Source: Cycas panzhihuaensis (taxonomy: Eukaryota; Cycadophyta). From it: a stretch of 64,000 nucleotides of DNA. The stretch is taken from the NCBI GenBank assembly GCA_023213395.1, contig CM041465.1:46383741-46447740 (forward strand), in the 5' to 3' direction. The stretch's first letter is position 1. The number at the start of each line of letters is the position of its first letter. Positions 31,977 through 42,003 of this stretch are shown piece after piece. The notes beneath the pieces were generated by a model. The model was not told the origin of the DNA and did no database searches. It saw only the letters and a program-made list of their open reading frames with translations. Both the position numbers and the translations under genes were made by a program.

Positions 31977-32180
31977 TAGCCCATGGTTTTACCCTTAACC
32001 ATGGGCAAAAACCATGGGCTACCTATGGTTTTGCCCATAACCATGGGATACTTATGGTTTTTGCCCATGGTTTTGGGCAAACCATGGGCCCATGGTTGAT
32101 CGGCCGTCAGTGGCCAGTCAATCAACCACGATAGATGGCCAGTCATCGTTCAACTAATCGGCCACTATTATTCAACCGTC
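31977..32180. repeat. Palindromic CCATGGGC-rich block in gypsy2
   Basis: Longer version of the gypsy1 block. At least four CCATGGGC/GCCCATGG words alternate in both directions (arms AGCCCATGGTT and AACCATGGGC near 31,978-32,007). GGCCAGTCA/TGACTGGCC-type words and GATCGGCCGTC follow to about 32,180. Confidence 0.8.
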
Positions 32181-32251
32181 ATTTTTTTTTTTACCACTAT
32201 ACTTCTCTCTTTCATTTTCTTTTTCTTTTTTCTTTTTTTTATTACAACTAT

Positions 32252-32254
<3 letters not shown>

Positions 32255-32309
<55 letters not shown>
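32255..32309. repeat. (TC)n microsatellite, about 27 units
   Basis: 55-bp TC run in gypsy2 at the place where gypsy1 has the 100-bp TA run (3,272-3,371). Confidence 0.98.
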
Positions 32310-32310
<1 letters not shown>

Positions 32311-32449
32311 TATATATAACAACTACATTTCTCCCTTTTATTTTTTACATAAATAATTATACTTTTTCTCTCTCTTATCTTTTTTTAAAATTTAAAATGA
32401 CTATATTATGTTTCTTTAGTACAATATTAGAAAATGGTTTCAAAAGAGA

Positions 32450-33785
32450 GATCATCATTTTTGTGTGGCATTAGCACCATGTAGTCCCTCCTGCTTATGA
32501 TGCATGATAGTTATCCCTAGTGATAGCTACTTGGAACCTTTGCTTAGGCTTGGTGATTAGGGTGGTCACAATGTTGATACTCTTGTCTAATTTGGTTGTA
32601 CTTATATAATTTGAGTTTCGATCCATTGACCACCATTAATTATTTATCCTCGTTGATATGTATTATCTCCATTAAGCCATTTAAGAAGATTCTTTTGACT
32701 AAAAATAGTTTGAGCTAGCAAACCTTACACTTATAAGGTTTTATGTAGTATTTACCATTGTATTGAAGAACTAAATCTCCTTCTTTAAATATTTTTGGAT
32801 GTAATTTCTTGTCATGCCATCCTTTCCTCCATTGCTATATTGCATTCATAACCCATTGTGCCTATTATCATTTTTCTTCAAGGTTAAGAATAGCTTCTAA
32901 TCATTGCTAGAGACTCATTTCATCTAGCCATCTTTGTTAAAACGTGACCCTTAGACTTGGTACTATAAATTCTATAAGGAGTATTGCTTTAGTCCCATAA
33001 ACTAACTTAAATGGTGTATGACCTATTGAAGTTTTGTAAGCCATTCTAAAAGCCCATAATATTAAATGTAGGTATTCCACCTAGTCACTTCTGTTTGTAT
33101 TATATAACTTTGTTAACATTGTTACTATTATTTTATTACTTGACTCGGCTTGTTCGTTTGCCCATCAGTAGTAAGGTGTCGATTTATGATGTGTAATCAT
33201 AAACTCTTGAGTTAAATAATAAATTGTTTCATTTATAAAATATGTTCCCCTATTGCTTACCAATTCCAAGGGACATCCAAATCTTATGATAATATTTTCA
33301 TATAGAAATACTATTATACTACATGTGAAATTATCCTTAAGTGCCTTTGCCTTGATTCATTTTGTAAGGTAATCCATTACTACTATAATGTATTTCATCT
33401 AAGTTATTTATACCACATGTTTGAAAGGCCCAATGAATTCTAACCCCCATCACTCAAAAACTTCTTAAGCCAATGATGGTTGCAAAGACATAAAATTATA
33501 TTTGAGTGGTCATCCTATTCATTGACAGTTATTACACTTTGATACAAATTCTTTTATATCCTTATACAATTATGGCCACCATAATCTTGATATCAATATT
33601 CTTTTGGCCATACTTTTAAGGCCTAAATGACCACCTATGATTCTATTATGGGCTTCACTAAGTATCGCTAGTATTTCTTCATCCATTACACAACATCTTA
33701 GAATGAAATCTTTCCCTAGTTTATATATAAGTACTCCTATTAGTTGATAAGGTGCAACTTTCTTTATCAACTCTTTTCATTATTG
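32450..33785 (-). pseudogene. gypsy2 integrase
   Basis: The zinc-binding domain is open at 33,770-33,570: KVAPYQLIGVLIYKLGKDF, then EAHNRIIGGHLGLKSMAKR and LWWP, holding the conserved His pair. The catalytic core follows to about 32,600 with stops. Same layout as gypsy1 at 3,480-4,800. Inactive. Confidence 0.75.
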
Positions 33786-35190
33786 TGAAGGCATATTGGT
33801 GGGAAAAGAACTCGAACTAAGATATCTTGTTATATCCTTATAGGTTGGAGGTGATATGATTCCTTGGAAAAGTTCTACATTTGGAAAATTATCTTTTATG
33901 CTAGAAGGTTCTTCTCCTATTTGAATTCTCGATAAATGATTAGTAGTAACATGGGTATGTATTGGTTAAACTACTATTCTAAAGTCAAACTCTGATAGCA
34001 ACAATAGCCATAGACTTATCGTTCCTTGTATTATAAGCTTATTGATTATATATAAAAGGGCTTGGTGATCAACAAGGAATACAAAAGGGTTTGCTAACAA
34101 GTAATGTCAAAATTTTTGTACTGCATAGATCATTCCTAATGCTTCCCTCTCTATAGTTGAATAATTATTTTCTACTTTATTTAAATATCTACTGGAAAAA
34201 TAAATGGGTAAGTCTAATTTATGACTTCCTTCTTGAGCAAGTATGCACCCAATTATGATTTACGACATGTCTACATAAACATGGAATTCTTTGTTCCAGT
34301 CTAGGTGGGCTAATATTAGAGCTATAATAAGTCTGTTTCTAAGGTGGTCGAAAGTTGTTTGGTACTCATCTCCCCAAGTGAAATTTATATCTTTCCTTAA
34401 TAATTCTTCTAAGGGGTGTGCAATATAAGTAAATCCCTTTATAAACTGATGATAATACCTTATGTGTCCAAGAAAGATTTACACCTCCGTGTTGTTTAAT
34501 GGTGGTGCTAATTTCATAATAACTCTAATTTTATCTGCATCTATTTTCAATCTATGGGCACATATAGTGTGGCCTAATAATTTCCCATATGAAACCAAAA
34601 ACTAATATTTCTCCAAATTTAGTGATAATTTTATTTTCTGATAGATCTCCAAATATTCTATTAATAATGGTAGGTGGTTTTCGGTATTACCATATATAGA
34701 CCAATCATCTAGAAATACTTTTACTGACTTCCAGGATAATTGGTCAAACATGAGCATGATTATTTATTGAAAGGTAGTAGGTGCATTGCACAAACCAAAT
34801 GGCATCCCATTGTAGGCAAATATTCTAGTTTAAGTAATGAAAATAGTTTTCAATTTGTCTTTTTCTACGATATTGATTTGATTATATCCCAAAAACCCAT
34901 CTAAGAATGAATATACCTCGTGTCCTGCCACTTCTTCTAATATCGTATCGGTAAATGGTATAGGAAATAGGTCCTTACAAGTTACTTCATTTAATTTTTT
35001 ATAATCTACACAGATGCATAATTTCCTATTTTTCTTAGGAACTACCACTATTGGAGATACCCAGTCGCTAGTCTCAACCTTAAATATAATATACACATCT
35101 AGCATTTTCTTAGTTTCGACATCTACTTATTCTGTATATTTGGGATTCATTCTGTATGGTCTATGTTTTATGGGTTTTGATCCTAGTATT
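33786..35190 (-). pseudogene. gypsy2 reverse transcriptase and RNase H
   Basis: RT N-terminal half open at 35,105-34,830: WVSPIVVVPKKNRKL, CVDYKKLNEVTCKDLFPIPF, YSFLDGFLGYNQINI. The palm at about 34,800-34,600 reads MPFGLCNAPTTFQ and the FLDD motif followed by WSIYG, so both catalytic Asp codons are present here, unlike gypsy1. RNase H covers about 34,450-33,950. The single copy of the palm segment (34,558-34,763) is the reference for the gypsy1 duplication. Confidence 0.85.
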
Positions 35191-36582
35191 AGTTCAATTT
35201 TATGCTTATATAATTATTTTGGTATTTCTTTTAGATCCTTCTATGTTCAGGCAAAAACATCCTTGTATTTTATAAAAATTTTCATTGTTGCTACTACTAA
35301 CATTAGATCCCATGTTTTTCCTAACATAATTATTTGCTTGCTCTTTTTATTTCCCAAATTTGTAAGTTGTTATGGTACTTCTTCATAACAGATTTCATTT
35401 TGAAATCTATGTGCTAGATCTTGTGATATTATTTGATTTCCTTTAGTAATCTCATAGAAGTATTCTGGATATTCAAGTTATTCATTAATATTTTGTATAT
35501 GATAAATAGTTGCATTGTTGAGAACATAAAAATATTTTATATTCTTGCTATTGCTAATGAAATAATCTACTATTTGAGTCTAATTCATCTTCAGAACATG
35601 CATCCAAGTATAAAACACCTTCAATAGGTTCACATATATTATCATGGTTAAATATTGTACTTAGAGGATGTTTCTCTTTAGTATTGTTAGTACAACCATT
35701 CTTATCAACGTCAATATCATTATCATCAGATGAACTAGAATCTACTAATTCTTTGATTATAGTATGATAATTAAGATTAATTAGTTACTTCTTCCCCTTT
35801 TGTTTAATTGTTAATATGTTACGTCCCCAATTCTAGAGTTCATGTGCATTTCGTAACCAAGGTCTACCTAATAGGGCATCATAAGGTGGAGGTGTTTCAT
35901 CAATCATAGTTATTACAACAAAATCTATTACAAACTCTTGATTTCCCAATTTTATTTACTGTGCTCACATCATCCATAGTACTATGTTGATCATCTAGTT
36001 GTAACTAAAATGTAGGAGGCCATAGTTTAGGTCTACTAATTGCTTCCCAAGTTGTAATTGGAATAATGTTTACTACAACCCCACCATCAATCACTATCTT
36101 TTCCAATATGTACCCTAGTATATTCATTGAAATAATTATGTCCTAATCGATCCTAAGAGATCTTACATGACGATATTCTATGTGGGGTTGTTGCATGGGA
36201 GCTCTACATTCTTTTACTGACATTCTCTCTATTCTTGTTATCTTGATTTGCCATATGTAGTCCTCGAATGTTTGTAGTAGAAGCCCATCATTCTCGAGTA
36301 ATGCTAACAATTTGATTGTTATCTCTTTTTGTAGGAGTTATTCTATAATTGAGGTAATAATATCCTTATATATTGTATCATCTTTTATTGTTGTTGTTGA
36401 TTTCATCAATCCACTTTCTATTGGTTCAGCGAGCTGTGGCTTGGTCAAACTTACATCGTGCTCCTATTTTTATAATGTTTATACCAACTTTGTAGCTTGA
36501 CTCAAGAGTTCTTTTCCATTCTGAGGGTTAGGATATATTGATTGCTTAGGCCTTCTTGTATGCACCACATATGTTGGTAATG
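35191..36582 (-). pseudogene. gypsy2 protease and linker
   Basis: Aspartic protease around 36,110-36,070 (minus strand VIDGGVVVNIIPITTWEAI). An acidic linker with a Ser/Asp run (about 35,760-35,690) comes before RT. Upstream, after the zinc knuckles, a linker reads TYVVHTRRPKQSIYPNPQNG (about 36,570-36,510). Stops are frequent. Confidence 0.7.
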
Positions 36583-38300
36583 GTTGTACTTCCTCTGTCA
36601 TTACTCCTACAAGGTTGACATTTTTATTTTGTTACTTCATGCAATGGTTATCATCATGGTCACCTGGTTCACACCATAGATATAGTGTAGAGCCATTATT
36701 TTCTAGATTGGGATAGTCTCTATTAGAGTGCCCCTATAATTTGCACTGAAATCATTGTACCATCAGTTGGCCTTAAGCATCTCATTGTACTGGTCATCCT
36801 CCGTGCCCCCTTCTAAAAGGTGGTTTATTTATTTCTTGCTGAGTAAAGAAGACATCTCGTTCTTATCTTCTGCATGCCTGAACATTGAATTTGCATTCGT
36901 CAGTATCATGATTACTCATTTTACATATATAGTAGTATTTGAATCCCTGATTGTCTGGACACTCTAACTCCAAGTGGCCTTCTGTATGAAACTTTTCACA
37001 CCATATGTGACATCATTCTTTCAGTTGATTTTGTGTAAAATCTTTAAACATCCTCATAAAATCTTCCCTAAGTGCTTATATGGAAGATTTGTCTCTTATT
37101 TTCATGTCACTTATCTTTTCTTGGTGCCATGCCTCTACTTTCTCTTCGATTTCAAGACTCATTACTCAGTCTATTACTTCTTGATATGATGCAAGTAGAA
37201 TGACTCATAACTTCCTTCTATATTTCAGAAGTAATCCTTCTAGAAACCATCTTTTTCTCAGTGCATCCATCACTTCACTTTCCATTTCCTTTATTAGACT
37301 TTTTATCTTTGTGTTATAACTTCTTATTGTTTCCTTGGGTTCTTGCTTTAGGTTGTAAATTTGATTTACCACCTTACTATCATCTCACAAAAGTCTGAAT
37401 TCCTTTTTAAATGCTTTGTGTAGGGAAGCCCAAATTTTAAAATGTCTTTTGAATTCCTTGAACCAGTGGTTTACAACGTCTTGCAGTATGGCTAGAAATG
37501 ATTGTACCTAAATATCTTTGTCAATCTTGCCATTGACCATCCATATTATTTTGTATACATTATAATGTCAAGTTGGATCCTCGTTTACCTTCCCATTGAA
37601 TATTGGCAATTTCTACTTCGCTCCTCCTTTCCTTGTTGTGGATGATGTCACCATTGTTATTGTTGCTACTTCCAATGACTTTGTTGGTGTTTTTACATGA
37701 TTAAGTTGTTGTATTCTTCGTTATCAAAATCCATCTATAGGATTCTTCTTCTTTCTCTGTTCATAATAATTTTTGAATCTTACATTTTTTTATCTTCAGA
37801 CTGGGCTATTATTCTTGATCTTGATCTTGTATGCCACTTTCTCCTTTTCACATAAACTCAAATATGTAGAAGCTTCCTCAATCTCCCTTAAGTTTGCATT
37901 CAAATTGTATTTCTATTTCTAAGTTTACCAAACTTCCCATCCTTTTTCAATTATCGACTAATCAATCTATGTTAATGCTCTTAACTTTTGTTATTTTAAT
38001 GTATGCAACCAATCAAATCATCTTAATTATACTGATTGGTTCTTTTCTTGCCAAAATATGTATGTTTCTTATTCTATGCCGTGCATTAAATCAAAGGTAT
38101 TTGATGATATTCACAAGCATTACTAGTTCTTGGATGACAATATCATCAAGATACTACTCGATGCTGCCTTTTCACAACAAATAAGATTTCAACTAGAGTA
38201 TGATCCTAAAATCTTCTTCAGACCACTACATGAGATTTAATTTACCTAGTGCAGCATGTTTCCCAAAATGATTATGGATCATCATCTATTTTTATCTTAT
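36583..38300 (-). pseudogene. gypsy2 gag with four zinc-knuckle-like motifs
   Basis: Minus-strand gag. The capsid part shows SYNTKIKSLIKEMESEVMDA, LRKRWFLEGLL (about 37,325-37,230), typical of retrotransposon gag. Then come four CX2CX4HX4C-like motifs: CEKFHTEGHLELEC (about 36,990-36,949, second Cys as Phe); YYICKMSNHDTDEC (about 36,935-36,894, first Cys as Tyr); stop-FQCKL-stop-GHSNRDY (about 36,755-36,717, first Cys as stop, last as Tyr); YLWCEPGDHDDNHC (about 36,683-36,642, first Cys as Tyr). Most plant gypsy gags have one such knuckle. The start codon and N-terminal limit are uncertain. Confidence 0.7.
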
Positions 38301-38345
38301 CTTCCTCATCTTTCCCTTCATTCCTAGGTCATCAACAATACTAGA

Positions 38346-38617
38346 TGTTAATCTCTCAAATATATGGGTTCATACTAGGAAGAGAAGGATAGGGAAAGTT
38401 ACAATTCACTTAATCCATACCCAATTCATACCATTTACACCATATACATACAAATAATCAAAGCATAGATATGTAATAAAGCACCATATAATGTACATAA
38501 TATTACTTATATTATATCAAAACAAGATATATAAGAGTTAAAAATGATCATCCAAGGCAAGTTCAAAATCATTCACTAGGGCCAGGATGTACCACATCGC
38601 ATATCCCCTATTTGCCC

Positions 38618-38690
<73 letters not shown>

Positions 38691-38771
38691 TTGAATTGTC
38701 ATATGTTATTTAATAACTAGCTTAAACTAATTCCTTTTTTATGACATCATTAACAAAATCAATGCCTAACA
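38346..38771 (-). repeat. gypsy2 5' LTR (right)
   Basis: 426 bp, TGTTAATCTC to GCCTAACA on the plus strand, followed by ATGAT. It holds a 64-bp TA run (38,622-38,685) absent from the 3' LTR. The primer site should lie just left of 38,346 (plus strand ...AACAATACTAGA) but does not clearly match initiator-Met tRNA. Confidence 0.95.
38622..38685. repeat. (TA)n microsatellite in gypsy2 5' LTR
   Basis: About 32 TA units; the 3' LTR has TTACATAGATATACATA at this place. Confidence 0.97.
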
Positions 38772-38776
38772 ATGAT

Positions 38777-40386
38777 AAAGATATATTATGATAAGTATAT
38801 TAAGCTTGGAAGTTAATTCAAGCAGAGGTAGGGATTAGTAAGGTGTTAGTTAGACCACTAGAATTTTCTAAGGAAAAAGATAGATGTGGGATTAGTGATA
38901 AACACCTTTTTATAGGATAAATAATTTAATGGGTGTTGATAAATGAGAAAGTAACTATATAAAATATTTAATGGAAAAAATAGTATTGGTGGTATATAAT
39001 TGTGGGAGGTTAGAATAGACAAGATGAATTTTTATAAGGGGTAACTATTATACTAGTAGATGAAACTTAATAAAGTGAGGATGGAAGGTTTAAAATATCC
39101 CATTGAAGAATGTCTCTAGGGGATGAAATAATGCATAAATATAGAATTAAGTTATGGTTATAAAGGAGGGATATAAGTTGTCCTACAAAGAAACTAGAGT
39201 TAAGGAGACCAGGGGTTTGGCTAGCTATAGGATAGTGGAAAGAGGGTTTCTCTACCACTATTAAGTATGGAAAAGAAAGAGGGCAAATAAAACTACCAAA
39301 CAAAATGTGCATATACAAAACAAGATTAAGAATTGTGTTGAGTACCTTGTAGGGTTTACTTGGGTTTTCAACTCCTTCTACATCCTTTGTAGGCTCTCCT
39401 TCAAACTCTTCCTTGCTCTCAACTAGCATCTTATTAGTTTCTTCTATCAAATGGTCAATCATGATTTACATCTACTTAATCTACTTAGTGCTACTGTTTT
39501 ATTCCCTCTAAACTAGTTCCTCTTCATGTTCCTACAGGGATTCCTAAATCTTCTCATTAATAGTTTATTTTTTCTCTTCTTATTTGTATTTGTCTTTTTG
39601 CTTGACTTCTTTGACCTCTTAAATTTTCTCCTGCACTTACTTCTATTACTTACCAACTAGTTGGAATAACACTTGAAACCAAAACTAATTGAGGGATGTT
39701 ATTACTCTATTATGGCTAAACCAAACCCTTAAATAATCTAAAGCTTCTCTTACCAATGATTATTGGATATGAGGTTTATAAATATTAAATTCTACAACTT
39801 CTAAGAAATCATGATATAATTTGATATGATTAAGCCACTATATGGTTGATGTACTTCCTCCAAAGAAGAATTTTAGACATTTTTCTATTAAGAAGATCCT
39901 TTATAATAATCTTGCAAAGTTCCCTTTTTTTTTCCTATGCCAATAAGAATCACAACTTTAAGGACTAAAATATATACCATGTTTCAATTAAAACTTTACT
40001 ATATAACCATTCAAATCAATTATCTCTGAACTAAGATTCTAATAGTTTAGATGATATTGAAATTTGATACCTATAGTACAAGTTATAGATGAAAATGTTT
40101 AGATACCCTACTTTGAAAAATAAACTAAAAAATAATTAAAAGGTTTAAGCCTCTTTGAACACCAATGCTTGGTCACTTGAGCACTCTCATATAACCAACC
40201 ACCCACTTATGGGAAGGGGGGTTATAAATCTCAAAAAAAGTCCAATCAACTTAAATATATTAAAACATCATAAAAATAGAATTAAATAATCACCCCTTTA
40301 TTTTCTTTGATGTAAGTTTTTAGGCTTCTATTTTTTCCTTTGTTGTTAATTTTAGATTGCTCCTTGATCATTACCTTTGTTGTATT
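38777..40386 (-). other. Element X internal sequence right of gypsy2
   Basis: Continuation of element X. One minus-strand open frame (39,462-39,067, 131 residues) starts MIDHLIEETNKMLVESKEEF with an acidic N-terminal third and a hydrophobic remainder. It resembles nothing I know and may be a relic of gag or chance. The rest shows stops in all frames. Confidence 0.4.
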
Positions 40387-40797
40387 CTCCAGGGTTTCCC
40401 TATGATGGACTTCATCTATGTGATCACTTCATTGCATGGTTGAAACACCTTAACTCTATCTCTCGATCAAGATTCTTATTTAAAGGTTATTACTTGATAG
40501 ATCCTAGTAGTTAAAGGATGCATTCTCTAGGGTTTCTGCAGGATGGATTCTATCTTTGTGATCACTCCATTGCATGGTTGAAACACTCTAACTCCATTGC
40601 TCAATTGCGATTCCTATGCAGATGTTATTACTCGATAGCTTTTGATAGTTAAAGGATGAATTTTATAAGGTTTCCCTATGATGGATATTGTCTATGTGAT
40701 CACTCCATTACATGGTTAAAACACACTAATTCTATCACTTGATTATGATTTCCATGCAGATGCTATTTCTTAATAGCTCTTAATAGTCAAAGGGAAT
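40387..40797. repeat. Three tandem units of about 137 bp in element X
   Basis: Units at about 40,387-40,524, 40,525-40,661 and 40,662-40,797. Each contains GGGTTTCC (or a variant), ATGGA, TATGTGATCACTCCATT, CATGGTTGAAACAC and ATAG-TAGTTAAAGGATG. They differ by many transitions, so the array is old. It lies in the 5' leader of X, about 700 bp from the primer site. Confidence 0.85.
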
Positions 40798-41500
40798 ATA
40801 TATTCATAAAAAACATTATTCCAGGCATGCCACTCATACAAGGGAGTCACACCCTTCTTTTCATGATGTTAGGTACCTACTACATGCATGTAGATAGGTG
40901 TATATCCTCACTAATTTATCTAGTAGTATCTCCTCTATAGACTCATTACATGTCATCCCTTAACATAGACCCATGATCACTCCTCAATCGATGTAATGGG
41001 CTTATGTAATCCTACTACTATGGGTTTTACTCATGACCACATAATGAACACCACTCGTAGGCATGTAAACACTGCCTTGGATTCCTCTACTAAGGGTTCC
41101 CTTGTATATTATGTAGAAACCAATAATCTTTATAGTATATTACAGAGACCCCACCCATGCAACATGAAAATGAATAGGTACTAGACCATAGCTTTAGACA
41201 AATGTAGATTAGGTAGAAAAATGTAGATATGGCTTACCTAAATTTTATTGCTAATCAATGCTATGAAATACTTTATAGAGATGACATTGAGATAATATAC
41301 TTTTACTTGGGTTATAATTCCATAGAAGTAATAGTTAACCCAGTATACCAGGTATTCCTTTAGTATGTAAGAAAAGGGACATGTTATCACCAGAACTTAT
41401 GAATGATAGATTTTTGAACTTCCTCTAATAAGAAATTAGATGTAATTTCCCACAATGTAAATTTCTATTCTTTGATGGAAAATCCAGGCTCTTTTTCACC
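40798..41500 (-). other. Element X leader near the primer site
   Basis: Non-coding on the element strand. A plus-strand open frame at 40,996-41,184 is antisense and unrecognised. Confidence 0.35.
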
Positions 41501-41515
41501 TTGGTTCTCATACCA
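41501..41515 (-). other. Element X primer binding site
   Basis: TTGGTTCTCATACCA on the plus strand. The minus strand reads TGGTATGAGAACC, close to the initiator-Met tRNA complement TGGTATCAGAG, two bases from the LTR. Confidence 0.75.
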
Positions 41516-41517
41516 AT

Positions 41518-41998
41518 TATAGTAGAATCCATTCACATAAAATAGAATTGATAATATTCATAACAAATATCTCTAAATGGTAATAATTTAGCAAAAATAT
41601 ACCATATTCATCTAATAGATTTCCATCCTAAAAATAAATTAAATCATTCCCATACTAATGTCATGAAGTACAATAATAACATGTAATAAGAGTAATGTAA
41701 TAACCTAATAAAATATCTAGTAGCAATTATTCCCTCTTTAAGGGGAGGGGTGTCCTCTAATTTGGCACAGTGTGCCCTAGTGGCATAAGGCTATTAGTCT
41801 AAAAAGATTAAATTCTCTAGGATAATTACAAATGACTAAGGCTCTTATATTTATAACCTTATTTTTCTCTACTTAAACTATCTCCTTATTATCTCTCCTA
41901 AAAATACCAACTTTATATAAAATGAGTATCAAATAATGCTTTCTTTATCCTTTTAAAAATTGACTTCATCAACTTCTTCTAATTTTTAGAGCATAATA
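41518..41998 (-). repeat. Element X 5' LTR (right)
   Basis: Matches 28,669-29,147; plus-strand start TATAGTAGAATCC (TG changed to TA), end GCATAATA, then ATATG. Confidence 0.8.
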
Positions 41999-42003
41999 AT
42001 ATG

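Larger units (their letters stand above)
29639..38771 (-). mobile_element. gypsy2: full-length Ty3/gypsy element, 9.1 kb
   Basis: Complete minus-strand gypsy element with LTRs of 374 bp (29,639-30,012) and 426 bp (38,346-38,771), termini TGTTA...TAACA and target duplication ATGAT. In transcription order: 5' LTR, gag (about 38,200-36,600) with four zinc-knuckle-like motifs, protease, RT, RNase H, integrase (to about 32,450), a CT microsatellite and palindromic block, an additional ORF (about 31,900-30,040), polypurine tract, 3' LTR. No chromodomain seen. All frames are broken by stops. Confidence 0.95.
28669..41998 (-). mobile_element. Element X: non-autonomous LTR retrotransposon carrying gypsy2
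   Basis: Minus-strand LTR element with LTRs of about 480 bp at 28,669-29,147 (3') and 41,518-41,998 (5'), a polypurine tract next to the left LTR and a primer site next to the right LTR. Flanking ATGTG (28,664-28,668) and ATATG (41,999-42,003) look like a target duplication with one transition. Without the nested gypsy2 it is about 4.2 kb and shows no recognisable pol, so it resembles the large non-autonomous class (LARD-like). It is inserted in the 3' part of gypsy5. A second fragment of the family is at 1-655. Confidence 0.75.

Noticed and set aside
29166-39460. Plus-strand protein antisense to element X (reading stops as Gln across the gypsy2 insertion)
   Set aside because: The stop density is at least as high as chance in AT-rich DNA and the reading is antisense to the primer site and purine tract; no family match.
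40996-41184. Small plus-strand gene in the leader of element X
   Set aside because: Sixty-two residues without motif, antisense to the element, not present in the other X fragment.
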